Part shown: positions 8,559-16,708 of the stretch, piece by piece | Layout of the letters: each line of letters starts with the position of its first letter | Position numbering within the stretch: the first letter of the stretch is position 1 | NCBI GenBank assembly: GCA_949076555.1 | Contig: CARUOB010000001.1 | Location: 57,285-105,312 of the forward strand | Direction of reading: 5' to 3' | Source of the DNA: an uncultured Lachnospiraceae bacterium | GTDB taxonomy: Bacteria; Bacillota; Clostridia; Lachnospirales; Lachnospiraceae | DNA: 48,028 bases | Notes under the pieces: model-generated | Database searches by the model: none | The model's input: only the letters and a program-made list of their open reading frames with translations | What the model was told of the DNA's origin: nothing | Program-made: the position numbers and the translations under genes

Positions 8559-8662
8559 CTAAGAATAGTTTACATAATATACATGCGATATGTCCGGTGC
8601 GGTCAACAGGCAAAAAGAGTTTACATAACACGGAATAAATAGGAAGAAAAGAGGATGTTATC
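8559..8662 (+). promoter_or_regulatory. bioD-bioA gap with two AGTTTACATAA motifs 51 bp apart
   Basis: The word AGTTTACATAA occurs at 8567-8577 and 8618-8628, in the same orientation and exactly 51 bp apart. The GTTTAC core resembles the GGTTAACA half of the BirA operator, but the two copies are direct, not inverted. They are part of a window-wide motif family (TTATGTWAACY). They may be a second control point for bioA or the site of another regulator. Confidence 0.5.
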
Positions 8663-9850
8663 ATGATCTGGTATCCTTACGAACAGATGAAAACCATGAA
8701 ACCGCCCTATGAGATCGTGGATGCGGCGGGTGTGTATCTCTATACAAAAGAGGAAGACAGGATGATCGACTCGATCTCCTCGTGGTGGAGCGTGATTCAC
8801 GGTTACAAGCATCCGGTGCTGACCAAAGCAGTCAAAGATCAGGCGGATGTTTTTTCCCATGTGATGATGGGAGGGCTGACCCATCCTGCGGTGCGGAAGC
8901 TGTCGGACAAGCTGGCTTCGTGGCTGCCCGGTGATCTGGATTACTGTTTCTTCTCAGACTCCGGGTCGGTGGCGGTGGAGGTGGCGCTCAAGATGGCGAT
9001 GCAGTTTAACGTGAACAGAAAAGATCCGCGTAAAACGGTGCTCTCGCTCACGCACGCCTACCACGGGGACACCTTCAAGACCATGGAAGTGGGGGATGAC
9101 GAGGACTATCATTTTGCTTTTGAGAGCAAACGGGGCGTCATTCATATTCCAACGGAAATTCCGGCTTTGGAGGAGGCGTTTGAGAAGCATCACAGGGAGC
9201 TGAACTGTTTTATCGTGGAGCCGCTTTTACAGGGAGCGGGCGGTATGCGGATGTACGGGCTTGACTTTTTAAAGCGGGCGAGACAGCTCTGTGACCAGTA
9301 CGATGTGCTGCTTATTTTTGACGAGGTAGCCACGGGCTTTGGGCGGACGGGATACCGGTTTGTGGCGGACGAGGTGCTGCCGGATATACTGGTGCTCGGC
9401 AAGGCGCTGACGGGCGGATACATAGGACACGCGGTGACGGTGGCGGGAGAGAAGGTCTACCGTGGATTTTACGGGGACGACCCGTCGCTTGCACTGATGC
9501 ACGGGCCGACTTTTATGGGCAACGCCCTTGCATGCAGTGTGGCGCTGGCCTCGATTGAACTGTTTGAGGGGCAGGACTATATGGCGAAGATTCACCGGAT
9601 CACGGAGATTATGAGACGGGAGCTGGCGGACTTTTCCAGTCCCAAGGTGAAGGAGGTGCGCATCATGGGCGGCTGTGTCTGTCTGGAGGTGCGTGACAGG
9701 AAAGATCTTTTGGGATATCAGGAATTTGCGGCAAAGCGGGGCGTCTTTGCAAGGCCATTTTTGAACTGTCTCTATGCGATGCCGCCCTATGTGATCGCGG
9801 AGGATGAGCTGGTGGAGGTGATTTCCGCGATGAAAGCGTGGTTTGAATAA
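8663..9850 (+). CDS. bioA: Adenosylmethionine-8-amino-7-oxononanoate aminotransferase
   Basis: A 395-residue class III PLP aminotransferase that converts KAPA to DAPA with S-adenosylmethionine as amino donor. Visible features: the N-terminal WYPYEQM and SSWWSVIHGYKHP typical of BioA, HAYHGDTFKTM, the cofactor aspartate in LIFDEVATGFGRTG (Asp220), and the PLP lysine Lys247 in LGKALTGGYIG. It is a little shorter than E. coli BioA (about 430). The start is preceded by GAGG. A TGACCAA-N4-GTCA word (8820) lies in the conserved LTKAVK codons. No bioF, bioC, bioH or bioW is present in the window. Confidence 0.95.
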   Translation: MIWYPYEQMKTMKPPYEIVDAAGVYLYTKEEDRMIDSISSWWSVIHGYKHPVLTKAVKDQADVFSHVMMGGLTHPAVRKLSDKLASWLPGDLDYCFFSDSGSVAVEVALKMAMQFNVNRKDPRKTVLSLTHAYHGDTFKTMEVGDDEDYHFAFESKRGVIHIPTEIPALEEAFEKHHRELNCFIVEPLLQGAGGMRMYGLDFLKRARQLCDQYDVLLIFDEVATGFGRTGYRFVADEVLPDILVLGKALTGGYIGHAVTVAGEKVYRGFYGDDPSLALMHGPTFMGNALACSVALASIELFEGQDYMAKIHRITEIMRRELADFSSPKVKEVRIMGGCVCLEVRDRKDLLGYQEFAAKRGVFARPFLNCLYAMPPYVIAEDELVEVISAMKAWFE

Positions 9851-9853
9851 TAT

Positions 9854-9898
9854 GATGTAAACTATTGGTTTGACGTACTGAAAGTTATGTTAACTAAA
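9854..9898 (+). promoter_or_regulatory. Motif pair upstream of bioB
   Basis: GATGTAAACTA (9854-9864) and TTATGTTAACTAAA (9885-9898) lie between bioA and bioB in the same orientation. The second contains an in-frame ATG at 9887 that lacks a ribosome-binding site; I therefore read it as a regulatory word, not the bioB start. It has the GTTAAC core seen in the BirA operator. Confidence 0.45.
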
Positions 9899-9964
9899 CT
9901 GTGTGCAGCAGACGTGACAGTGAAGACGAAGGATGAACTGTTACGGAAAATGAGGAAGAGGAAG

Positions 9965-10933
9965 ATGGAAAAGATGAGAGAATTGCAGGAGAAAATATAC
10001 CGTGGAGAGCTGCTTACAAAGGAGGAGATTATGCCGTTAGTCAAAGCGCCGCTGGAGGAATTGTGCCAGTCGGCGGACGAGATCAGACGGCATTTTTGTA
10101 AAGACCGTTTCGACCTGTGCACGATCATAAACGGAAAGTGCGGGAGGTGTTCGGAGGACTGCAAGTACTGCGCCCAGAGCGCCCACTACACCACGGCCTG
10201 CGGGGAGTCCTATCCGCTGCTCTCCACGGAGAAAATCGTGGAGCAGGCGAAACATAATGCGGCGCAGGGTGTGCTTCGTTATTCTATCGTCACCAGCGGC
10301 AGGCGGCTCTCGGAGGCGGAGGTCGGTCAGGTCTGCGAGAGCATCCGCGCGGTGCGGCGGGAAGCCGGGATAGAGGTCTGTGTCTCCTTCGGACTGCTTG
10401 GGGAGGCGGATTTTGTGAAGATCAGGGAAGCGGGGGCGTCACGCGTCCACTGTAATCTGGAGTCTTCGGAGCGGTATTTTCCGTTCGTCTGCACGACCCA
10501 CACTTACGCGGACAAGATAGAGACGCTGTTAGCGGCCAAGCGGGCCGGCCTGGAGGTTTGCAGCGGCGGCATCATGGGGCTTGGGGAAACCATGGAGGAC
10601 AGGATCGATATGGTGCTTACGGCAAGGGCGCTCGGCGTAAAGTCCGTGCCCGTGAATGTGTTAAACCCGATTCCGGGCACGCCCTACGAAAAGAATGCAG
10701 CGCTTACAAACGATGAAGTGCGCCGGATCGTGGCTGTTTTCCGCTTTATCATTCCGGATGCGTCGATCCGGCTGGCGGGCGGCAGAGGCCTTCTTGGCGA
10801 TCAGGGGAAAAAATGCTTTGCAGGAGGCGCGAATGCGGCCATAAGCGGGGACATGCTGACCACGGCAGGTATTACCGTGGAAACAGATATGGCGCTTCTT
10901 GCGCAGATGGGGTATACTGTGGTAAAGGGATGA
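9965..10933 (+). CDS. bioB: Biotin synthase
   Basis: A 322-residue radical SAM enzyme that inserts sulfur into dethiobiotin. The cluster motif is visible as C-SED-C-KY-C inside CGRCSEDCKYCAQSAHY. IVTSGRRL, NLESSERYF, GGIMGLGET and NVLNPIPGTP match BioB. I chose the ATG at 9965, directly after the purine-rich GAGGAAGAGGAAG; ATG 9974 is also possible and gives MRELQEKI. An earlier in-frame ATG at 9887 has no ribosome-binding site. It completes the bioY-D-A-B block; the later gap has no terminator, so the next small gene may be co-transcribed. Confidence 0.94.
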   Translation: MEKMRELQEKIYRGELLTKEEIMPLVKAPLEELCQSADEIRRHFCKDRFDLCTIINGKCGRCSEDCKYCAQSAHYTTACGESYPLLSTEKIVEQAKHNAAQGVLRYSIVTSGRRLSEAEVGQVCESIRAVRREAGIEVCVSFGLLGEADFVKIREAGASRVHCNLESSERYFPFVCTTHTYADKIETLLAAKRAGLEVCSGGIMGLGETMEDRIDMVLTARALGVKSVPVNVLNPIPGTPYEKNAALTNDEVRRIVAVFRFIIPDASIRLAGGRGLLGDQGKKCFAGGANAAISGDMLTTAGITVETDMALLAQMGYTVVKG

Positions 10934-10997
10934 GTCGGCAAAAGGCCGTAAAAGTCCCTGAAAACGAACGGAAAACGGGAAGGAGCGGACAGAAAGT

Positions 10998-11183
10998 ATG
11001 AACACATTTCAGTACCGGGTGGTAAGCATAGACGGCGACTACGCGAATTTGGAGCGGATCGACGCGCCGGAGGACGGGTATAAACTGGTGGCGCGGGCCC
11101 TGCTGCCCCCTGAGATCAGGGAGGGGTCAAAACTTTTGTATGAAATGATGACCTACTCGATTATGGAGGATTCGGACACATAA
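10998..11183 (+). CDS. Small hypothetical protein, DUF3006-like
   Basis: A 61-residue acidic protein (MNTFQYRVVSIDGDYANLER). The pattern of short beta strands, a YANLERID segment and a RALLPPEIREGSKL segment resembles DUF3006, a small domain of unknown role, but this is a weak resemblance from memory. AAGGAG lies about a dozen bases before the ATG. It sits between bioB and the DUF512 gene on the same strand, and the TTATGTAAACC motif follows its stop codon. Confidence 0.6.
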   Translation: MNTFQYRVVSIDGDYANLERIDAPEDGYKLVARALLPPEIREGSKLLYEMMTYSIMEDSDT

Positions 11184-11188
11184 GTAAA

Positions 11189-11199
11189 TTATGTAAACC
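11189..11199 (+). promoter_or_regulatory. TTATGTAAACC motif
   Basis: One copy of the window-wide TTATGTWAACY word, six bases after the small protein's stop codon and upstream of the DUF512 gene. Confidence 0.4.
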
Positions 11200-11256
11200 G
11201 AATACACCGTGAGGCAGCAGTTTGGCCTGACACTATTTTGCGAGAGAGGTGTAGAT

Positions 11257-12753
11257 TTGAATAGGACAGAGCATGTGGTGAAGGAGGTTATGCCCGGTTC
11301 CATCGCGCAGGAGATGGGGATTGAGCCGGGCGACGTCCTTCTTTCCGTGAATGACAATGAAATAGAGGATGTGTTCGACTACCGTTATCTGATGAAGGAC
11401 GAGTATGTGGAAGTGCTTGTGCGCAAGGCGGACGGTGAGGAGTGGCTTTTGGAGATCGACAAGGACTACGACGAGGATTTGGGCGTGGCGTTTGAAAACA
11501 GTCTGATGAGTGATTACCGTTCCTGCAGCAATAAGTGCATTTTCTGTTTTATAGACCAGATGCCGCCGGGGATGCGGGAAACGCTTTATTTTAAGGATGA
11601 CGATTCCCGGCTTTCCTTTTTGCAGGGCAATTATATCACGCTGACCAACATGACGGAGAAGGATGTGGAGCGCATTGTTAAGATGCAGCTTGCGCCGATT
11701 AACATTTCGGTACAGACCACGAACCCGGCCCTTCGGTGTGAGATGCTTCACAACCGCTTCGCTGGGGAAAAGCTGCGTTTTCTTGACCGTTTCTATGAGG
11801 GGCATGTGGAGATGAACGGGCAGATCGTTTGCTGCAAGGGGGTGAACGACGGGGAAGAGCTGCGGCGCAGCATTACGGACCTGATGAAATACCTGCCCTT
11901 TATGCGGAGCGTATCCGTGGTGCCCGCGGGGATTACGAAGTACCGGGAAGGCCTGTGTCCTTTGGAGCTGTTTACAAGGGAGGAAGCGGGAGCCATAATT
12001 GACATGATCGAGGCGTACCAGAAGGTTTGTTTTGACCAGTACGGTCTACATTTTGTTCATGCCAGCGACGAGTTCTATATGCTGGCGGAGCGGGATTTTC
12101 CGGAGGAGGAGCGCTACGACGGGTATATCCAGTTGGAAAACGGCGTGGGCATGATGCGGCTTTTTCGGGAAGAATTTAGGGAAGCGATGGGGACTATTGA
12201 GATTGACCAAAATAGTCAGTGTAGTCGGGACGGTCAGGAAGGTCGGCATAGTCAGGATAGCCGGGACGGTCAGGAAGGCCGGAACGGTCAGAAGACACAG
12301 GACAGCCAGACAGCCTTAAAGAGGACGATCACCGTCGCCACGGGGAAGCTGGCTTGTTCCGTGATACGGGAGGCGGCGGAGGCGCTGTGTGATGCCTGTC
12401 CGGGCCTTACGATACATGTCTGTCCCATCAGGAACGATTTTTTCGGGGAGACGATTACCGTTGCGGGGCTGGTTACGGGTCAGGATTTGATCGCGCAGCT
12501 TAAGGAGCGGCAGCAGGGAGGGGAGAACCTTGGGGATGTCCTTTTTATTCCTTCCAATATGCTGCGGAGCGGGGAACAGGTCTTTTTGGATGACGTTACC
12601 GTGCAGGAGGTGGAGCGGGCGCTTGGGATTCCGGCGACGGTGATAGAGCCGGGCGGTGCAGACTTTGTGGCGGCGGTTTTACATCCGGATTATCACATGG
12701 GCAGGGAGAATGATGGGGAGACCTTTGTGTACGTGGATGGCTATGACAGGTGA
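11257..12753 (+). CDS. DUF512 family protein with PDZ and radical SAM-like domains
   Basis: A 498-residue protein of the DUF512 (YtvN-like) family of unknown function. An N-terminal PDZ-like domain (PGSIAQEMGIEPGDVLLSVN) precedes a radical SAM-like region with SCSNKCIFCFIDQMPPGMRE, whose CxxxCxxC cysteines suggest an iron-sulfur cluster; the DUF512 domain fills the C-terminus. I chose the TTG at 11257 after AGAGAGG because families of this type start at the equivalent of MNRTEHVVKEV; a GTG at 11209 has no ribosome-binding site. Residues near 12200-12310 are a low-complexity insert rich in G, Q, S, R, D with tandem copies of DGQEGR/SQDS-like units, absent from what I know of the family. Often paired with a GTPase Der gene; not here. 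Confidence 0.85.
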   Translation: MNRTEHVVKEVMPGSIAQEMGIEPGDVLLSVNDNEIEDVFDYRYLMKDEYVEVLVRKADGEEWLLEIDKDYDEDLGVAFENSLMSDYRSCSNKCIFCFIDQMPPGMRETLYFKDDDSRLSFLQGNYITLTNMTEKDVERIVKMQLAPINISVQTTNPALRCEMLHNRFAGEKLRFLDRFYEGHVEMNGQIVCCKGVNDGEELRRSITDLMKYLPFMRSVSVVPAGITKYREGLCPLELFTREEAGAIIDMIEAYQKVCFDQYGLHFVHASDEFYMLAERDFPEEERYDGYIQLENGVGMMRLFREEFREAMGTIEIDQNSQCSRDGQEGRHSQDSRDGQEGRNGQKTQDSQTALKRTITVATGKLACSVIREAAEALCDACPGLTIHVCPIRNDFFGETITVAGLVTGQDLIAQLKERQQGGENLGDVLFIPSNMLRSGEQVFLDDVTVQEVERALGIPATVIEPGGADFVAAVLHPDYHMGRENDGETFVYVDGYDR

Positions 12754-12798
12754 ATGGACACACATCGCAAGTGAGTTTAACGTTTTAATTGTTGACGA

Positions 12799-12867
12799 TA
12801 TAATATTATGTTAACCAAATGGGCGGTGAGGGCAGTGCACATTTATGAGGATGAAGTTATGTAAACT
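12799..12867 (+). promoter_or_regulatory. Gap before GNAT gene: TATAAT and two TTATGTWAACY motifs 51 bp apart
   Basis: TATAAT (12799-12804) is followed at once by TTATGTTAACC (12806-12816) and then by TTATGTAAACT (12857-12867), the same orientation and exactly 51 bp apart, as in the bioD-bioA gap. No good -35 is seen at the right distance. The position just downstream of a -10 box suits a repressor site. Confidence 0.5.
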
Positions 12868-12890
12868 AAGTTTGTGAGAGGAAACACAAC

Positions 12891-13493
12891 ATGGCATATA
12901 CGGTAAGAAAATTGGATCGAAAAGAAATCGGGCAGGTTTATCAGACCTATATGGAGAAGGACTTTCCGTCCGATGAGCTAAAGCCTTTGAGTCATATCGT
13001 CAGGAGCATGGATGCGGGTTACGGGTTTTCGCTGGGGATGTACGAGGGGGAAACGCTTTTGGGTTACGCTGTGTTTATACTCTGTGAGGAGACCAGGTGC
13101 GCCCTGCTCGACTATTTTGCAATCCTGAAGGATAGGCGGGGCGGCGGGCTGGGGCACCGGGCCTTTTCTCTTTTTGAAGCGTATTTTAGGGAGAATCTGC
13201 CGGGGGTGGACGGAATTTACATCGAGTCTGAGCGGATTTCGGCGGCGGAGAATGAGAAGCAGCGTTTGACCAGAGAGCGGCGGATTGCGTTTTATCTCTC
13301 CTGCGGCTGCGAAATGACGGCGTTTCGATCCGTCCTGTTCGGCGTGAATTACAGCGTTCTTTACCGACCGGTCGCGGAGCAGGGGCAGGCGGCTTCCCTG
13401 ACCGCATTGGACATCCTCTATCAAAAGATGTTTAAACCGGAGCATTACGACCGCTTTGTGAGTCTTGCCATGATGGAGGAAAAGAAGGGATAA
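12891..13493 (+). CDS. GNAT family N-acetyltransferase
   Basis: A 200-residue protein with a GNAT fold signature. The central LLDYFAILKDRRGGGLGHRA matches motif A (the R/Q-x-x-G-x-G/A loop that binds acetyl-CoA pyrophosphate). A substrate-binding N-terminus precedes it, and a FYLSCGCEMT motif-B-like segment follows. The acceptor substrate is unknown. AGAGGAAAC precedes the ATG. It is followed by a clear terminator, so it is probably a single-gene unit under the motif-bearing promoter region upstream. Confidence 0.88.
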   Translation: MAYTVRKLDRKEIGQVYQTYMEKDFPSDELKPLSHIVRSMDAGYGFSLGMYEGETLLGYAVFILCEETRCALLDYFAILKDRRGGGLGHRAFSLFEAYFRENLPGVDGIYIESERISAAENEKQRLTRERRIAFYLSCGCEMTAFRSVLFGVNYSVLYRPVAEQGQAASLTALDILYQKMFKPEHYDRFVSLAMMEEKKG

Positions 13494-13497
13494 ATGG

Positions 13498-13527
13498 CAT
13501 GTCCCGCTGATCGGCGGGACATGTTTT
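13498..13527 (+). terminator. Rho-independent terminator after GNAT gene
   Basis: A perfect 10-bp stem, CATGTCCCGC (13498-13507) with GCGGGACATG (13514-13523), loop TGATCG, then TTTT. It separates the acetyltransferase from the GTPase-NYN gene. Confidence 0.88.
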
Positions 13528-13544
13528 GTGTATCGGGGGTTAAA

Positions 13545-16412
13545 ATGAGCGGTAAAGAGACAGTTATTGGCCTGCTGGCCCATGTGGATGCAGGGAAAAC
13601 GACATTGGCGGAGCGCATGCTCTATGCGGCGGGGGAGATCAGGAACTTTGGGCGCGTGGATCACAGGGATACCTTTCTGGACACGGACAGACAGGAGCGG
13701 GAGAGAGGGATCACTATCTTTTCCAAACAGGCGCGCTTTGTCTGGAAAGAGAGAGAAGTGACGCTGTTAGATACGCCGGGGCATGTAGATTTCTCGGCGG
13801 AAATGGAGCGGACGCTGCAAGTGCTTGATTGTGCGGTACTCATTATAAACGGCGCGGACGGGGTGCAGAGCCACACGCTGACTTTGTGGAGACTGCTGGA
13901 ACGCTATCAGGTGCCGGTATTTCTCTTTATCAATAAGATGGATCAGCCGGATACGGACGAAGACAGGCTGCTTTCGGGTGTGCAGAAAGATCTGGACGGA
14001 CGCTGTGTGTCCTTTGCCTGTCAAGGCGGAGAGCGGACGGCTGCGTTTTATGAGAATATTGCGGTCTGTGACGAGACGCTGCTGGAGCGGTATCTGGAGC
14101 GGGTGGAGCAGGGAGTGGGAGAGACGGAGGCGGAGCAGACCGGCTCTGCAAGGCAGCGGCCACAGACCAAACAGAGCGGAGCAGAGCCTCCGATCAGTGA
14201 CGGGGAGATTGGGGCTTTGGTCGGAAGCCGCAATCTTTTTCCCTGCTTTTTTGGTTCCGCCCTGCACGGGGACGGCGTGGAGGCGCTGCTTGACGCGCTC
14301 GCGGCATATGGGCCTGCGCCGGTGTACGGGGAAGCCTTCGGGGCGCGGGTCTTTAAGATTACGAGAGATGCCCAGGGCAATCGTCTGACGCATATCAAGG
14401 TGACCGGGGGCAGTCTTCAAGTGAAGCAGACGATCATGTCGGCGGACAAACCGGAAACGGGCAGGACAGAGACGGCCGGGGAGTCAAAGACAGGCGGGCC
14501 AGAGACAGTCAGAGCGTCGAAATCCGGGAGGACATCCGGGGCGGTGTCAGGCTGCGGGGAAAAAATTGACCAAATTCGTCAATATTCCGGAGATAAATAC
14601 GTGACGGTGCAGGAGGTGCAGGCCGGGAGCGTCTGTGCGCTTCTGGGGCCGGAACACACATTTTGCGGGCAGGGGCTTGGGGCAGAGCAGGAGACGGTTC
14701 TGTCCGTATTGGAACCGGTTATGACTTATCGGGTCAATTTGCCTGACGGATGTGATATCCACGATATGTACGCAAAATTATGTAAACTTGAAGAGGAGGA
14801 GCCGCAGCTTCATCTTGTCAGGCAGGAACAGAGCGGGGAACTTCACGTCCGGCTGATGGGTGAGGTGCAGATCGAGATTTTGCGGAAACTGATTGCAGAG
14901 CGGTTCGGCGTAGAGGTGGATTTTGACGAGGGGAGCGTTCTCTACAAGGAAACCATTGCGGATGTGGCGGAGGGTGTGGGACACTTTGAACCGCTCAGAC
15001 ATTATGCGGAGGTGCACCTGGTTCTGGAACCGGGAGAGCGGGGAAGCGGTCTTACGTTCCGGAGCTTGTGCAGCGAGGACAAGCTGGACCGGAACTGGCA
15101 GCGGTTGATTTTGACGCATTTGGAGGAAAAAACCCACCTCGGCGTTCTCACGGGATCGCCGGTTACGGATATGCAGATTACGCTGGCGGCGGGAAAATCC
15201 CATGTGAAGCACACGGAGGGCGGTGATTTCAGACAGGCCACCTACCGCGCCCTCAGACAAGGGCTGTGCCGGGCGGGGAGTGTGCTTTTGGAGCCTGTCT
15301 ATGCCTTTCGCATGGAACTGCCCGCTTCGCTGGTGGGGCGCGCCATGACGGACGTGCAGGCCATGTGCGGACATTTTGACGCACCGGAGACCGTGGGGGA
15401 GGAAGTGGTGCTCACGGGCACGGTGCCTGTCTCCGAATTTGGCGGTTACCAGACGAAGATGCTCGCCTATTCCGGGGGAAAAGGGCGGCTGTTTACGCGG
15501 CTGCAGGGCTATGAACCGTGCCATAACGCGGAGGAGGTCATAGAACGGATCGGCTATGAGGCGGAGCACGATACGGACAATCCGTGCGGTTCCGTGTTCT
15601 GCGCCCACGGCGCGGGCTTTGTGGTGGAGTGGGACCGGGTGGAGACATATATGCATTTAGAGCCTGCGCTGAAAGCGGGGTGGCGGCTGTCGGACGGCAC
15701 TGTTTACGGAATGAATGATGAAAATGACCAAGAAGGTCAACAAGATCGGTCCGAAGGAGGAGGCGGCATCGGAGAAAACGGCGCGGGAAATTTTGCTAAG
15801 CGGTACGCAAAACGTGCTTCCAGAGACGGGTCGACAGTTGACTTTATTGGTCAGGATGAAGTGGAGGAGATCTTCGCCCGGACTTTCGGCACAAAGGAGC
15901 CGAAAAAACAGGGGTGGGCCAGAACGATTCGGGCGAAGACGCCCGCGCCTGCAGAGGTGGAGTACCGCGGCGGGCAGGCGAAACAGGAGGAGTATCTGCT
16001 GGTGGACGGCTACAATATCATCTTTGCCTGGGAGGAGCTTTCAGGGCTTGCCGGATCGGACTTAAATGCCGCCAGATGGAGGCTTACGGATATTCTCTGT
16101 AATTATCAGGCGTTTCGGAAAATGCATCTGATTCTGGTGTTTGACGCGTACCGTGTGAAGGGAAATCCCGGCAGCGTGGAGCGGTACCATAATATCGACG
16201 TGGTCTATACGAAGGAGGCCGAGACGGCGGATCAGTATATTGAGAAGGTGACCCATGAGATGAGCCGGAAAAACCATCGTGTGCGTGTGGCTACCTCCGA
16301 CGGGCTAGAGCAGATTATTATTATGGGGGCAGGTGCTATCCGGGTTTCCGCGAGGGAGCTTCTCGAGGAGATACGGGCGGCGGAGGCGGAGATGCGGGAT
16401 TGGTTGACATAA
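13545..16412 (+). CDS. TetM/EF-G-like GTPase fused to a C-terminal NYN (Rae1/YacP-like) nuclease domain
   Basis: A 955-residue fusion. Residues 1-720 are a ribosome-protection type translational GTPase: G1 AHVDAGKT (12-19), RGITI (54-58), DTPGH (76-80), NKMD (130-133), then EF-G-like domains including a domain IV with GRAMTDVQAMCGHF and GGYQTKML. Residues ~723-815 are a low-complexity, polar linker. Residues ~816-950 are an NYN/PIN-like domain, YLLVDGYNIIF, LVFDAY, ETADQYIEK and TSDGLEQ, with candidate metal-binding Asp821, Asp867, Asp896 and Asp919. Rae1 of B. subtilis is a nuclease cutting mRNA in the ribosomal A site, so the fusion makes mechanistic sense. Another polar insert lies near residues 298-340. 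The start at 13545 follows GGGGG, after the terminator. Tetracycline resistance cannot be inferred. Confidence 0.92.
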   Translation: MSGKETVIGLLAHVDAGKTTLAERMLYAAGEIRNFGRVDHRDTFLDTDRQERERGITIFSKQARFVWKEREVTLLDTPGHVDFSAEMERTLQVLDCAVLIINGADGVQSHTLTLWRLLERYQVPVFLFINKMDQPDTDEDRLLSGVQKDLDGRCVSFACQGGERTAAFYENIAVCDETLLERYLERVEQGVGETEAEQTGSARQRPQTKQSGAEPPISDGEIGALVGSRNLFPCFFGSALHGDGVEALLDALAAYGPAPVYGEAFGARVFKITRDAQGNRLTHIKVTGGSLQVKQTIMSADKPETGRTETAGESKTGGPETVRASKSGRTSGAVSGCGEKIDQIRQYSGDKYVTVQEVQAGSVCALLGPEHTFCGQGLGAEQETVLSVLEPVMTYRVNLPDGCDIHDMYAKLCKLEEEEPQLHLVRQEQSGELHVRLMGEVQIEILRKLIAERFGVEVDFDEGSVLYKETIADVAEGVGHFEPLRHYAEVHLVLEPGERGSGLTFRSLCSEDKLDRNWQRLILTHLEEKTHLGVLTGSPVTDMQITLAAGKSHVKHTEGGDFRQATYRALRQGLCRAGSVLLEPVYAFRMELPASLVGRAMTDVQAMCGHFDAPETVGEEVVLTGTVPVSEFGGYQTKMLAYSGGKGRLFTRLQGYEPCHNAEEVIERIGYEAEHDTDNPCGSVFCAHGAGFVVEWDRVETYMHLEPALKAGWRLSDGTVYGMNDENDQEGQQDRSEGGGGIGENGAGNFAKRYAKRASRDGSTVDFIGQDEVEEIFARTFGTKEPKKQGWARTIRAKTPAPAEVEYRGGQAKQEEYLLVDGYNIIFAWEELSGLAGSDLNAARWRLTDILCNYQAFRKMHLILVFDAYRVKGNPGSVERYHNIDVVYTKEAETADQYIEKVTHEMSRKNHRVRVATSDGLEQIIIMGAGAIRVSARELLEEIRAAEAEMRDWLT

Positions 16413-16708
16413 TGTGATTGCATTTCATAAGCAGGATTGAAATGCTTCGCATTCCAAGCTCGCGTTGCTCGTCAGAACCCGCTCGAATCATCCGCTCATG
16501 CAGGCATGGCGTCTGGTTCGCGCGGCTCCTGACTCTGTTTATGCGCGCAGTTTAAGATTTTTATAAGAAATCCCACGACTTTTTTATAAGGACTTCTTTT
16601 TATGATAGGTTCAGGCTCAGGAACGGTTCAGCAGTCGTTTGTACAGGGAAATGTCTGGAAGAAGCGGCGCAGGGACGGTTCCGCGGATGAAGGAGGTAAG
16701 ATTTTAAG
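16413..16708 (+). other. Intergenic region with decayed palindromes
   Basis: About 296 bp without a convincing gene. It starts next to GGTTGACATAA (16402-16412, containing the upstream stop codon). The 13-mer AATGCTTCGCATT (16441-16453) is the core of the hairpin at 5294-5310. The next 100 bases are GC-rich with short inverted words. AAGGAGG at its end serves the response-regulator gene. I could not define a promoter. Confidence 0.4.

Noticed and set aside
8567..9898. Additional full BirA operators before bioA and bioB
   Set aside because: The copies are direct, not inverted, and similar words occur near non-biotin genes and inside genes. Only 7195-7224 has the complete dyad.
9887..9964. bioB start at ATG 9887 (adding 26 residues)
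   Set aside because: No ribosome-binding site precedes it, the extra residues are not BioB-like, and the ATG is part of the recurring TTATGTTAACT word.
12220..12310. CRISPR array or tandem intergenic repeat
   Set aside because: The repeats are short, imperfect, in frame and continue the DUF512 reading frame; no spacers of fixed length. No CRISPR array was seen anywhere.
13545..15710. Tetracycline resistance gene (tetM/tetW/tetO)
   Set aside because: The GTPase is of the ribosome-protection group, but it has extra inserts, a fused nuclease domain and a chromosomal housekeeping context. Such chromosomal relatives are often misnamed; resistance cannot be inferred from sequence.
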